Both the position numbers and the translations under genes were made by a program. Source: Chalara sp. BL73 (Eukaryota > Ascomycota > Leotiomycetes > Helotiales). Taken from it: a stretch of 64,000 nt of DNA. The notes below the pieces were generated by a model. It was not told where the DNA came from, searched no databases, and worked only from the letters and a program-made list of their open reading frames with translations. Of the stretch, positions 1-12,213 are shown one piece after another; the stretch's first letter is position 1, and the number at the start of each line of letters is the position of its first letter. The stretch spans positions 248,001-312,000 of the forward strand of contig CAKJVC010000090.1 of NCBI GenBank assembly GCA_918026815.1. The letters run 5' to 3'.

Positions 1-75
1 GTATGTTTGGCACCAGGCTCGGACGGTGAAGCGAGCATGTCCGCACTTGAATTCCACCTGTGTGAAGTCACACAT
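1..75 (-). CDS. 5' end of a small fungal hypothetical protein with a Cys/His motif
   Basis: An open frame of 25 codons begins at an ATG at position 75 and runs off the left edge. It reads MCDFTQVEFKCGHARFTVRA followed by WCQTY. The spacing C-G-H ... W-C resembles the N-terminus of small Pezizomycotina proteins that carry a CGH...WC...Y signature, probably a metal-binding fold of unknown function. No intron or stop is visible in the part present. The family assignment is from pattern memory only, and the short length keeps confidence moderate. Confidence 0.5.
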   Translation of the reverse strand, partial: MCDFTQVEFKCGHARFTVRAWCQTY

Positions 76-1046
76 GCTGATGAGGACAGGACCGAAGAAC
101 GAGTGACGCTTGCTGGGACCGAGGGGAACGGATTTGATTGCGAGCTCTGATATTCTACTGTTCCAATAAACAGCCGTTATCAGATTGCCGGCAACCCTGC
201 AGAAGTGAGTGTTTCGAGGGAGAAGACGAAGAAGGTGCAGATAAGTAATACAGTAATGCGGAAATCGTGTTAAGAATACAAGAAAGGAGTGAGGGATCCG
301 GTGAAGAGAGAATCCGCAGGAGAATGAAGAAGATATGGTTGCCAGAAATTGGGAGTCAATAAGTATGGCTGATGATGAGAAAGAGGGATGGTCCACAACA
401 TATGTACTCCAGGCCGGCCCACGGTTGGCATTTCAAGGTGTGACCCCGTAGACTCGGGCCATACGGCCCCAGGTGGGTTTGAGCTTTTCGGGATGCCTTA
501 CTATTTGCCAGAAGTAGAAGGATGGGAAGCGATTAATGGAAATTATTTGTACAGACCACATCCCAGCGGATTGGAAGAGGGATAGGATAAGCCCACGCGG
601 GGGGGGGAGAGCAGCCAGTCTGTCTGCCGGTCTGCTCAAGTTTGGTTGGCAGAGGGGGGGGAGAGATAGTGTTGAAGGAGGGGAAATGCAAAAGACTCTG
701 GACTCTGCCGCCCTGGCCCTGACACCCCTGAACAACCCTGGACAAATCCTGGACAATCATCAAAAGCCAAGCGGCGCGCCAGAGTCTCAACGCAGCCAAG
801 GCAATGTCAAGAGGGGGAGATGGAAAGGGCAGAAAGGGCTGCCACCCACACGCCGGCCACGTGGAGGCGGCCTGAAATTGTCAACTAATTGTCCGCTAAT
901 ATCCTCAACCGGAAATAATTTGGTTATGATGAAATGCCAATATAAACAAACTCTCCCAGCATTTTCTCGGTCTCTGGCCAGCCGCTGTGCCCTTCGATCC
1001 GAACCCTGCATTAAGCCAGAGTTGTTTTAGTACTCCTACAGCAGTA
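76..1046. other. Intergenic region without a supported gene
   Basis: The part next to position 75 is the presumed promoter and leader of the minus-strand gene. Two G-runs occur at about 599–607 and 654–661. The longer open frames here are biased in composition and show no domain. Confidence 0.5.
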
Positions 1047-1535
1047 TCACTTTAGCAGGATAGCTTGGTGCTCATGGTGGAAGACTTTCTGCCCAGCTGT
1101 TCGGCATGTGGTGGCTTCCTCTATACCCCCGGACCGAAGATCTGTTATTATATCCCTATTTGGCATACCGCTGGCATAATTAGCCTTATATATCATCCTG
1201 CTCTGCCGCAATTGCTCCAATATCAGTCCGAATACCCATCCCAATACAGAGGCTGCAATGGAAAACCACAAAAGTGCCTGAAAGTTGTTGCGGCTTAACG
1301 TTGCTCGCTTGAAGCAGATCCCCTACTGCAACTCCATGCATCTGCAATATCGTGTGCGACAAGTCATATCGAAATAAACTCCCGAGATGATGCAGGTGAT
1401 AGAGCAGGAGCAGGCTCTGCAAGCCGTCAACAGTTGGGTTGTGGAAGGATGCATACAGTGCTCCCTGCTCCGAACGAACGACTGATTGGATTCCAACGCT
1501 CCAAGGTTTCTTGAATGAGTTTCAGGTGTACAAGC
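1047..1535 (-). pseudogene. Degraded C-terminal part of a membrane-protein gene
   Basis: The 3' part is clean: 1047–1277 encodes 76 residues to a TGA, with a hydrophobic stretch (ALLWFSIAASVLGWVFGLIL) followed by a basic, polar tail. It joins in phase 0 across a 49-nt GTAGGG...CAG intron (1278–1326) to an exon reading ...SLLLLYHLHHLGSLFRYDLS. That frame meets a TGA at about 1522. The neighbouring frame just upstream is coding-like (LVHLKLIQETLERWNPIS) and sits behind a good acceptor (CTAAC branch, CAG at 1536–1538). Joining them needs a one-base shift near 1470–1480 (CGTTCGTTCGG). No convincing N-terminal exons follow. I read this as a 5'-truncated, frameshifted relic. An undetected intron or a sequencing error is possible. 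I do not recognise the family. Confidence 0.45.
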
Positions 1536-4364
1536 CTGGTGGAGGAGCGGCCGTCGGTTAGTCAAACGATAATATTACCGCAATTATCAAATACGATCGT
1601 CCAGGGAATCGATTGTATGGAATTAGTGGATTTACTGTATAATACGGTTGTTGTTGTGATATAAGAAATGGTATCGAATGATAGTTGAAGGAAAATGCAT
1701 GAGGTCCGTTGCTAACATGAGCAGATATCTGAGAGCTACGAAGCCTTCAACTCAATCTTGAAGGATTACCCTGTTCATTCTCGCCTCAAAGTCAAAGCCA
1801 TGGGAATGTGGGTTGCGTCAGATCGCCAATTGTAAATCATCGCGACACTGGAGGGGCTCGAGCCCGGCTGAAGGGTTCATCCTCGGTGCTTCTACTGATT
1901 CGGTGGCGACCATGCGAGACATGGTCTGATGGACAATGTGTTGATATACCGTTAAACCTATTAATTAGCTTGATCAGCAACTTTCGTGACAAAACTAGGC
2001 ATCTGGTAAAGCTTTGGTCGTCAAAATTCTGGAGATTCTCTGGAGCTCGTGTGTCCAAATGTAGAATTATGCGGTGGTCAGGCGAAGGCCGCGTCGCCAT
2101 ACGGAGGTATATCTTTGCCAGTCAGATTATCCGGAATTATGATAATTCACGGAATGACGTTCAGTCAGAACTCGGCAGCCTGTTCCGAGATATATGTCAC
2201 AGATTCAATAGTAGTCATCTAAATGCCATAGTGTGACCTTCGTGTCTGGTCATGGATGTTTAATCGCTGGAGGTGAGGCTTCTTTTGGTGGGTAAAACAC
2301 CTTTCACACACCTCAGTGCTCCACAGCCTACGATAATAGTAGATGATGTACTAGGCAAATTGAGTCGTGCTGGCAGCCTCAACTCCATAACTGCCGAACG
2401 GACCCTGTATGGGGAGCAGTCGGCTTCCCATGACAGTCAACAGTGGTACGGGCTATGCGAAACCTCCATGAAGTTTCAACCAGCCAGACCCCGATAAGTC
2501 ATTATTCCAAAAAGGCTGTACACATCTTGAAAGAAGCTCTTACAATCCGTGGTGACGGGATTCATATCTCTAAGGGTACGGTGAGGTTCCTGTGTGGAGC
2601 GGTATGGGATGAGGTCTGACCCTGTGAAGGCGCCGAGTCATGCATGGAAGGCCCGTAGAACCATTCTTTGTGGATGTGCCGAGCATTGGTGAAGAAATGG
2701 CAGTTTGCCCTTGTGGATTGGTAGGGTTCCTGTCCTGTACTGTAGCTCCTTTCCCACGTGTCTCTTAGGCCCTGCATTAGGCATGATTAGGTCGTTGCGG
2801 CGGGTCGGAGAGTACGGTACTGGCACACCACATCATCTCCCTCCTCCAGCGTTCAAAGAAATCCCAAGCACACCCTTTTAGGCCCAATGCTTCATGCCAT
2901 GATTTCTTATGATGGTTGTCGACTGACTCGATCGCAAGATGCAAAAGCAATATTTGGGAAGGCTGATATGATTGTGATCCTGTTTTAGTGTCAGGCATCG
3001 TACAGCAGGCGCGGCTCAAGCTGTTGCGACAAGGTGCAAAGGCGGCATCATGTAGAATATGAGTTGTCATATTCCCCCTCCCTGCCCCCTCCCCTCCCCT
3101 CGCCCCCCCCAAAAAGAGAGATGCGAAGATTTGGGGCACAGCGAAGTCCAATGTCTGCATGTTCGGCGCCGTTCTGGTGGGATTCGAATCACATTAGTAC
3201 ACTGAAGCAGACTGAATTGCAGATGTTTCAACATTGCCCATCACTACCCAGTGGTGTGCCATTATTCAATCTGAAACCATACTTCCTGATCTTCGTCCTT
3301 CAAAACCTTAACCGTGTATCCGGAATTTGTGAGAATCTACGAGGCCTGGCTATGAGCCTGATGATCAGAAAGACTAGTTAGACGATGTCAGAATGGTTCT
3401 CAAGGATAGGCTTCATTGTATCAGCAATAAAGGAACATTGGACCCTGGACAATAGTGGCATCTCGATCCCATTAAGCTTGTCATTCTCCCCAGCATGACA
3501 CTTTCCTATAGCTCAATAAGAAAATTAGAGCAACCCCAGTACGCTCGTAAATTTATGAGCACAATTGGCAGTGATGAGATCCTTCGCGGATCATCGTCAC
3601 CGGGCCGAATCATTGGTTACAGGCCCGGTAAGCATCAAGTGGCATCTGTCATAACGTGGGATGTGCGAAACGGGAGCGTGGGCTTGAGGTAGCATCGCTT
3701 GAAACATATCTATGCAAAAGTCCATGAAGCAAGCTAAAAGGTCGTGGATGAACCTGAGAAGTTCTCGGACCCCAGGCACCATGGCGTGGGGTTTACAAAG
3801 AATCTCTCAAGATACCTTGTCATCATCTCACCCAACCCGGAAGGTAAAGATTCTTGAGGTTCAGGAGACGTAACAACGGCTTTGTGTAATATGGAGGACA
3901 GCGTTGCACTACAGTACTGTATGTTTGGATATCTGCATGGTCAATCGTTTCCACTTACCTTGTATATTGCAAACGAAGGTGACAGGCCCCAGCTGGGATC
4001 CACTAGCAGGTCCAACAGCCTGATCCATTGTGCTACAAGTACCACTGTATCGGGTGGTGAATGCCTGGCCGAGGGACCAAAGCATTTTATTAAATTTCTG
4101 CATTCTTGAAGACCGTTCTGCAACGCTGGGAATCTATCACCCAGCCGACCTTGTCATCATCTTCATTTGTAAGCCAACACCAACTTGAATTCTCCCACAC
4201 CATCAGCACAGCATAGCCAGGAAGAAAGAGGGAAGTAAATGCAGTTAGGATATCTGAAACTCTCCATAGCTACACATCCAATATTCTGCTACAATCCCCA
4301 TATCCTTAACGCCATGCTTCGCTCTAACAAATGGTTTCTTGATTATTCTACTTGATCAACACGA
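1536..4364. other. Long intergenic region, no firm gene
   Basis: No complete gene can be supported. A plus-strand exon-like stretch at 1725–1835 lies behind a good acceptor (GCTAAC...GCAG) and starts ISESYEAFNSILKDYPVHS before a TAA, but I could not connect it upstream. Open frames around 1808–2236 and 2777–3160 show no domain or splice context. The right end is the 3' flank of the next gene. Confidence 0.4.
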
Positions 4365-7073
4365 TCACGACCGCTCCCGAGGCTCCCTACGTCGCTTCGG
4401 CGCTGGTGTCCCATTAAGTGATCCCAGGGCAATCTTGCTACTCTTAATTCGCACGGTGCTTTGCTTCTTCTCAGTGACTGGTGTTTCTTTATCCTTGGCA
4501 TCTCTCTCTTTTTCTTTCTGGGACTCTGTCATATTCTGTCCTGCCTCCTGGAACTGAGCAATCTGCGCCGCCCAAACCACCTTCTTCGCCTTTTTCTTAC
4601 CCTCTCTAATTTTATCATCAAACACTTCCTTTAGAAGGCGCTGGCGAAGAGCAGGATCGTCTTTCTCCTTTGCCTTCTTAGAGAGGAGATCTGGAACGCT
4701 GAGGGCTCCTGCTTTATTTTTTTTCGTGTTGACTCGAGTCAAGGCGGCGAGCTCTTTCTCCTCGTTGCGCTTCAACGTCACTGTAGTATCTCCGTCCTGT
4801 CCTAGTCTCCGCACTGGAATGAAACTGGGCGCAGCAACAGATGACTTCGAGACAGGCAAGCGGGTTCGTCCGCTACGCCTAATAGATCTGGGTTCAATAT
4901 CTTCGGTGTCTGTCAGAGGACTGCGTTTCCTTCGCCTGCTAGGAGACACGGCTGTAGCAGGTAGACCTATATCAAACTCGTCGTGTGCCTTGGGTGGCGA
5001 AGGCGAAGCAGTGTCGGCATTGCTTAATGGGAGTTGCAAGGGTGAGTGAGGCAATGATCGTTTTCTCCGGGGACTTTCTGTACGCGCCTTCGCTGCTTTA
5101 TTTGCATTAACTCGGGTAAGAAAATTGCGAAGCATATCTGTATCATCATGATCATAAGTGATTGTAGAAGTATTTTTGGGAATAGCCTCTACGAGACTTG
5201 ATGTTGATGGGGCTGGAATGAATCGCTCTACATTTCCTGATAAGTCATCCGTGGTGCCGGGTTGAATCTCATCCGAAGTGGATACGGGTGACAGATCGTC
5301 GAGCAGCTCAATTGTTACGTCTTCTGTGCTTGACAACTGAGAACCATTCTCCGGAGCTGAAGGGGATCGCACAGGCGATACAACATTGAATAATAGATCA
5401 CCTGCTACAGAGATTGATCTTACCGCCGGTGCTTGAGTTGGCAGCTCTGGATCGTTAAAGAATGCACCTGTCGAGACCATACGCTTAGGTGGGCTGATAT
5501 GATCCGTATGTTTTTGCTCTGTGGTAATATCAAGGTACTTTTGAGCATCGACAGTTTCGGAAGAATCCACTATGCTCTGGAGTTCGATAGATACAGTTTT
5601 ATTCAACACTTGCGACGGCTCTGTATGGACCATAGTATCGTTGTCTTCAGCAGCAGTACTGTTGTCCTGCAATTTAGTGTTACTACGCCGGCGCAATTCC
5701 GATAGCGGCACCAGTTGCATATCGTCAGTTGCGTCAACAAGGTCGACCCCAACCACCCGAGTAGTTTCTATGCCATACCTTGAAACTTGTTCTTCGGGAG
5801 TGGAATCAGTTATTATTTGATCATCTGGCGTTATGAGGCTCGCCCGCGTCATTCTTGTATTTCTCCTTGTGCTTTGCCGTATAGAGGATTGTCCGCCATT
5901 CTTGTTGTTTCTAGGAGTCATCAAGGACTTTACGGAATGATCTGAAGCCTCAACAAAATCATCTTCGGTTTCCGCAGCCTCTTCCTCATGTAAAGATGCG
6001 AGAGCGGAGCGTCTCGTTGTATCAAAAGCGTGGCCCCTACCACAATTCAACTCTTGATCTCGTTGGTTGCTTAGAGGTTCATTGAACGTGATCATGGCCG
6101 GCTGAGCAGAATGTTGACTAATAACGTCTTCTGGAGAAATGTGGTTTTTATAGACTGCTCCATGAGCACTCGATTCGGTGTGCTTTATGATCGTTTCTGT
6201 GCCCTTCGTTATAGAGAGGTGTTGTTCTGATGGCGCCAGTGCTCTTTCAACATGCTCCGCTTCCAACCTTCCGGCATAGGAAGTGAATTGACATCTGGAA
6301 GGAGTCAAAGTTTCCTCCTGGCAAACAACGGTAGCTGGAAATGACTGGATGCTAACCATATCCTCTAGAATTTGCTCATCGCTGGTCGATGATAACGTCC
6401 CAAGCAACGCCGTTTCTTTAACAGGGACTTCCGCTGCTACTTGAATTTCCTTGATACTTCTCAACGTTGACCTTCGAATGCTCTTTCTCGGCGATTTGCG
6501 CTTGCGAGCGGGTTGATTAATCATCTCCTCATTCAGTTTAACCATCATCTTATTTTGCTCCAGCCCATAGACTTTGGATTCCCCTAGAGGTTTCCTTGGA
6601 GTGATAATACGATCCATGTTGGTCCGTTTTCGTGGGACATATTGCAATGCGTGCTGTTCTACCTCGTGCTCTTCTATAGCTTCGCCAGCCACAACTGCCT
6701 CATTCTTCCCCTCCGTCCATTTTGGTTCGGTTATGTTCTCCCTATGACCCAGCCTCACCCGCTTCCTCGCACCTTTGCCTTCCAAGATTAGTTCGTATTG
6801 AGTCTCATTTTCCTTCTCATCTGAGCGCGATCGAATCTCTGGTCTCTTCCAAATCTTTTGACCTTGTAACCTCGGGGCATGAGCTGGCACAGGTGCTCGC
6901 TCCCATGGCTTTGATACTCGTGTATTTTTGGCTGGTATCAATGCGTCACGGTAAACCGCCCTAAATTGTATGATATTAGCAGGGAAAAAACCCAATATGT
7001 TGGTCATGAAGCAAGAGGGTTGAGGAGAAACTTACCGGTTGAGGGCTTCATTTTCGCCCATGCTGCTATCCAT
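4365..7073 (-). CDS. Large low-complexity, probably nuclear hypothetical protein (877 aa)
   Basis: Two exons: 7036–7073 (MDSSMGENEALN plus two bases) and 4365–6960, joined by a 75-nt GTAAGT...TTTAG intron. The start at 7073 is preferred because it gives a short conventional first exon; the apparent ATG just downstream lies inside the intron. The protein is rich in Ser, Thr, Glu and Lys, with many S/TP sites and basic clusters that look like nuclear localisation signals (RKRKSPRKSIRRS near the N-terminus, RRKRSLPHSPL past the middle, PKRRREPRERS at the end). The C-terminal third looks most conserved, with an RRSGRTRLPV motif, then SFIPVRRLGQDGD and a Lys-rich helix. I do not recognise a catalytic domain. 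A chromatin or mitotic role would only be a guess. It is transcribed divergently from MRP10. Confidence 0.85.
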
Positions 7074-7371
7074 GAAAAGAAAGGTACATGTATCCAACCG
7101 ACGCTGTCTATAAATATTGCTGTTGCTATTTAAAAGACATAAAGAAGAAATTGTACACGGTGAACCATCAACAACGCGTTAAAGACCAAGTATAAGGTAT
7201 CGATATGTGAAAGGCACACGACTTGAGTCTGGTTTGTTTACGCGCAAATTTAGTGGGTCCGGTCGTGATGCAGCTTTAGCGTGCCAAGACAAAAGTCCTC
7301 AGACAAATACTTGGACTTCTCAGTGGAATAAGTGAGGTTTTCTACTCAACGTCTACACCACGCTCGCCGCC
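7074..7371. promoter_or_regulatory. Divergent intergenic region between the 877-aa gene and MRP10
   Basis: These 298 bp separate two start codons facing away from each other, so both promoters must lie here or in the transcribed leaders. No specific operator was identified. Confidence 0.5.
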
Positions 7372-7799
7372 ATGCCGCCAAAGGGAGCTTCCACGAAGCT
7401 GCAGCCCATGCGCTTACCTCCTCTTAAGAAATTGAAAGTCCGTCGTCCGAATGCCGGCGAGTCCAATCCATGTTTGGCAATAATGTCTTCTGTTCTCAGT
7501 ATGCCTCGTCCACCACCTTCGTAATCCTAGACGACCTCTCGCTAACACGAAAAAGCATGCTGGGCATCAGCAGGATACAATGTCGAGGGATGTCAAGCTG
7601 TCGAGACACAATTGAGGATGTGTATGGACGGACCAGTCAGTTCCACCTGGGCTTACGTCTCAACAGGAGAGTGGCCATGATCACAGAGGGTACTAATGAG
7701 TATATATTGCAGAAACTAGCGTCTACAAAGAAGAACACAATCAACTACCATCTCTCCAGGATGTATCCGAACCTTGTTGGGCCGAGAAAGAGGAAATGA
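7372..7799 (+). CDS. mrp10: Mitochondrial small ribosomal subunit protein Mrp10 (mS37)
   Basis: Three exons, 7372–7498, 7556–7635 and 7713–7799, encode 97 residues. Introns are 57 and 77 nt, both GT–AG, the second with a TACTAAT branch site. The protein has the twin CX9C pattern of the CHCH family: NPCLAIMSSVLTCW and then EGCQAVETQLRMCMDG. These cysteines form two disulphides after Mia40-dependent import in known family members. The basic N-terminus (PPLKKLKVRRPNAG) and C-terminus (STKKNTINYHLSRMYPNLVG) match Mrp10 of the 37S mitochondrial ribosome, and the length is usual for it. The splice joins are confirmed because they restore both nine-residue spacings. Confidence 0.93.
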
Positions 7800-8254
7800 A
7801 CCATATCTCATGTTAGGTATATAGGGTTTGGGAACGTGCGAAAAAGGAGTTGTGGATCACTTGTACAATACGGCTTGCAGCATTCGTGGCGAATAAGGAT
7901 CAATTTGATGGTTGGAGGCAAATTTATTTGCCAGGCAAGATATGAATGTGCAATAATATTGGAATATCTAGGTTGTGCTATCTCGCTTTGCCAAATCCTT
8001 ATCCTTAGAAATGATCTTCACCATGCTCCTTCGGCCATGCGCCATGAACCTCAAGCCAAAAAGCGCCTAGTTGATGTTAAATAAAAGCAGAAGAAAAAAA
8101 ACCACCTCCTAAACGCCCTAAGCAATATTTCCCGCTATCATTGTCCGTAACCGATCTTGCCCATATCATCTCAACGTTCAATCATGAAATCTACCCGCCC
8201 AGGTTATCCGATGACAATCTTGAGCATTGAAATTCTGTAATTCTTTCCAATCTG
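7800..8254. other. Convergent 3' flanks of MRP10 and CDC24
   Basis: This 455-bp gap lies between two converging genes and should hold both 3' UTRs. It is A/T rich and I see no gene in it. Confidence 0.5.
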
Positions 8255-11200
8255 TTAGCTCTCTCTCTCATTACCAACACTGAGACAGAAAAGTTCTATC
8301 TCCCCCAAAGATCCAGCGTGATACTGAAGTTTCTGCGCCTCACGCCACTCCTGGAATGCGATTTGAATGTCTTCGTCAGATTCGATCGTTACAAAATCTC
8401 CGTCCTCATCAAGGTATCTCAGCCTCATCGTTCCTCGTGCGATCGCATTGTTAGAAAAGCGTCCGACTTTGGCGTCAATACGGTCAATGAGGGACTGATA
8501 TGTGATATTGAATGCGACCACAAGAGTCACATAATTCCCGTCGCAGTTCACTTTTACTTTCAGCTGTGTCGGTAATGCGACGTCGCCGTCGGCGGATGTT
8601 GCAGTGTTCGGAGGAGAAATTGTCCTGCTATCCCCTGCTGACATGGGAATTTGTGTTGTATTGGACCGACCATATTGTGGCACTGTGAACTGAGATTGCT
8701 GCATTCTTTCACGCTGCACTCCAGGTGACTGCGTACTCGACCTTATTGGTATACTACCATTAGGAGATCCATTCGCAGATCTAGGGATGCCGGCATCATA
8801 TGCCGGATGCAAGTGAGGCGGAATGCCTGGGACCGCAGGCACCGGCCCACTAGGTGGACCTGGACGTCGCTGACCAGTTTGTGCATTAATATCTGGTGTA
8901 CTGTAAGAGCGACTACGTTGTTGTGCCAAGCTGGCCTGTGTGCCTCCAGGTCCCATGGCTGGGAGTGATGGCCGCTGAGCCGAGCGGCCGTTGGTCTGGA
9001 ATTGGTTGGCCGGTGTAGAGCTGTCTCTTGAAGGCACCCGACCAATTGCAGGGGCAGTATATCTATTAGAGTCTTCCCAGCTACCTTGTGGAGTGCCTTG
9101 ACGTGGGAATGGAAACATAGAGGATGCTGTGCTTGTTCTGGAAGAGAAGGATGCTGGCGATTCGGCAACGGGCGAGAAGTAAGACTCTCCCCCTCTTTGA
9201 CCTGGGGAAGGCAAGGTTGAGTTGGAGGCCATTTGGGTTTGGACACTCAGAGGTGGGTTGACCATTCCCAGTGGGAAGCGCGGAGGTGGCGCTCGTGCGA
9301 TGCTGGCCAGAGATTGGGTGCTTTCGCCAGTAGTAGATCTCGATCGAAGACTTGTGCTAGATGCATTTCTAGGAACTCCGTTGTTTTGTTGTCCTAAGTA
9401 CATAGTATTTAACTGATTCTGCTGGCTTGAAACATAGTCATCGTCGTCATCATCGTCCTCGTCCTGCTGAGCATATGGATTCGGCATCGTAGCTGTCTGA
9501 TCACGCATCCACGCGAAGTCAGCTGGTGCAGCATCTGGGCTTGTAGCTGATTGTGCGGTATTCGCATGCTCTTTTCGCTGTCCGTCTACGCCAATGTACC
9601 ATTTCTTCATCGTTTCTTCATTTGAGAATCGAATGATGAAATTCTCAACCCCGGGATCGCCTTTCCAGAAAATTTGGACAGTATAAGAACCTAACGCTGT
9701 TAGTCTCGAATATGTAGGTGTTCTAGGATTACCACATGCCTTGCTTTCCAAGAGATACAACCTCAGTAACGTTAGTCATGAAAATACGTCCCTTAAGTTG
9801 TAATTTCATATTCTTAGAACTTTCTTTCGACTTCTTATCTTTCTTATCCTTCTTGTCCTTAGGTGCTCCCATTATTTTATCCTTTGACTTATTTGGGGCT
9901 ACTTCCTTGCAGCAGAGAAGAATGCGTTCGAAAAGGTATATTGTGTACTGTTTAAGATCGGGCACCAGGCCCCACTTGTTAGCACACTATTAAGCTAATT
10001 TTATTTTCAAGCATCACAATAGACACTAGGCGGAGGGCTAAGAGTCATTCATGAGAAGTAGAACGGGCTCTTTTCGGTAACACTGGTCAACCTTTTGTGG
10101 AGCACCTGTCCACACTATTTCGCCTACATAGTCAGATTGACCCATAAACTACAGGATCAAGTATTTGACATAATGTAGGGTATAGCGCCTTGCGCTTAGG
10201 GCTCAATACTCCTTAGATAAGCCGGAGAACATAATTCGTTTCAAGTATAAGTGAAAAGGCTCGTACTTCTTTCTGAACATCGCTTTTGCCGGTCACCACT
10301 GGAAAATGGCCATGAAGAAGAAGGTCACCAAAGTGATCGACCCTATGGTGTTTCCAGTCATCTACTCTGCTGCAAAGATCATCCAATGCTTCATTCCTCA
10401 GTTCGCGATCGACTGCTGAATTTGCTTGGGTGAGCACACGATTCGATGCTTCGATACCATTGGTCAGGTCCACCTTGGTTTCTTCATCTGCATCAGTTTT
10501 GTCGCGGAGATCCTGTGAATGATTAGCTTGCTCGTTCTACATAAGGGTCAAGAAGCGCACTTTGAGCAAGAGCGGATATTTCACCAGACGCTGCATAGGT
10601 TTCAGAAGGAAGCCGTCCAGTGTATTGAAATCAACCACAACAGGATGGTCAGCCAATGAAATCTTATCGAACTCTCTTTTGGCAATATCGGCTGCCTTTC
10701 GCTGGTTTGCGATAAATGGCTGATATATACCAAACGCTTCTTCGTAGTTAGTAAAAGGTAGGCCCCATTTTTGGTCCTTTTGGTCTTGCGAGTTGGTTGT
10801 CTCGATTTTGATAAGAAACCTTCGTTGAAAATCCAAGATTGCGTTTATATTGAGGAAAATATCATGCACCACATCGCCCGGTATAACGCCTTTCTGTTCT
10901 ACCTCCTTTTTGAGGTCATGTAGGTTTTCAAGATCTTGAACATATTTGCGTTCCGTCTCGACCAGCTCTCGTACCACATGATCTCTATAGCTCATTTTTG
11001 ATCCAGGAGCGTTAGGTGTCGGCTCATCTGAGTTATCTGCCGTCGTAAGAAAACCGCGCTCCTGGGCAACATCAAGGACGATGGTTATTACTTGAGTAAC
11101 CTAGGCTACTGTTAGTCGAGACAATATACACCAAAATGTTTGAAGCGGTGATGCATGCGTGATTAAATATTAGCGCAAGGGAGGTATTTCACTACGAACC

Positions 11201-12213
11201 TTAACGAAACCGGTCGTATCGTCGCCAAAGAGATCAGACAAGCTGAAGCATTCCTGTGGAGGTAAACCCAAATCCTTCATACATGCTTCTACGAATTTGA
11301 AAGCAGCGACCTTCGGTCTGCGACTCGGAGCCAGATTCTCGTCGATTTTTAAGGGGTCTGATGGCTTTAAAGCAGTATAGATGGTCAATAAAGGCGTTCC
11401 TTTGCGTAGGCACCCCCATAATGACGAAACGGGGTCCATATCTTCGCCTTCATGTTCCTGCTGTGATTCGAGTAAATGGTCCGAAAAGCCAGGAACCAGC
11501 TTTAGTCTTTGCTGCAGGTTTACGCAAATCTGATATAGGGACCGGGAAGCATCGGCTCGCTGGTTGATAATATTGTTCGTTGCTTGGACGGGACCGGTTG
11601 CAGGTACCAAGGTTGTGGAGCTCGTCATAGAGGATAGCGAGGTCGAGGAAGAAGATGCATAGGCCGTAGTGCCAGACAACTGAGATGACCTGGAGGCATG
11701 GCTCATGGTCTGGCTCAAGCCTTGGGGATTGGGCCGCCCTTGAATATTTGTATATACTGGTGCTGTCTGGGTCCTTTGAAGCAGTCCCTGGGCATGCGCC
11801 ATATAGGCAACGCCGCCTCCGGATGACATCAACGATAAAGAAGCAGCTCTTGCTTCCGCATTCAAGCAAGTCCTTGGGAGTGTTGTGTGTTCGGGCAATC
11901 GGGGTTGAAGTTGGAGGTCTTTTCGAGGAGGGGAGAGCGGTTCGAGGGAGTCAGGGTCAGGTTGAGGTTGTCTCTCTGTCTCAGGAATCCATTCAGCCAA
12001 TCTTATCCAGTGGATGGGGCGTGATGGGCCAGGGGGTGTCGCTTACCTAATGCAGCAAGATCAGCGCTGGAAACGGCGGACTGACCTGGAAGAAGCCGAC
12101 GACGGCAATGGATTACTGTAGTAGTTAGGAGTAACACCTAAATAACCCAATACCAACATCAACCCCATCCAGTTCTCAAGCATCCTGCCCATTCCTATAC
12201 CTTTCGATGACAT
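8255..12213 (-). CDS. cdc24: Cdc24, guanine nucleotide exchange factor for Cdc42/Rac
   Basis: Domains in order: calponin-homology-like region (about residues 150–290, SLYQICVNLQQRLKLVPGF), DH/RhoGEF (about 300–480, ELVETERKYVQDLENL and MQRLVKYPLLLK), PH (about 500–660, YTIYLFERILLCCKE), a Ser/Pro-rich linker, and a C-terminal PB1 domain with the acidic OPCA motif (RYLDEDGDFVTIESDED). This is the complete Cdc24/Scd1 layout; Cdc24 activates Cdc42 at sites of polarised growth and binds Bem1 through PB1. Tentative exons: 12201–12213, 12047–12115, 11200–11918, 10561–11100, 10267–10512, 9740–9974 and 8255–9690, giving about 1085 residues. The intron at 9691–9739 uses a GC donor (CAAG/GCATGT). The intron at 9975–10266 is unusually long (292 nt) and its acceptor is approximate. 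The 5' end is unsure: the motif PGQSAVSSADLAAL fixes exon 2, but the start exon and the acceptor of exon 3 could be wrong. Confidence 0.92.

Noticed and set aside
536..1030. 164-codon plus-strand open frame
   Set aside because: G-run driven, low-complexity composition with no domain, and no splice context.
2777..3160. 127-codon minus-strand open frame
   Set aside because: Runs through C/G-rich simple sequence; no start context, homology or neighbouring exon.
3170..3200. GATTCGAATC sequence resembling the B box of a tRNA gene
   Set aside because: No T-stem pairing, acceptor stem or A box can be drawn around it on either strand.
9975..10266. Idea that the ~290-nt introns in CDC24 and the USP gene are copies of one mobile intron
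   Set aside because: The two sequences show no visible similarity beyond splice signals.
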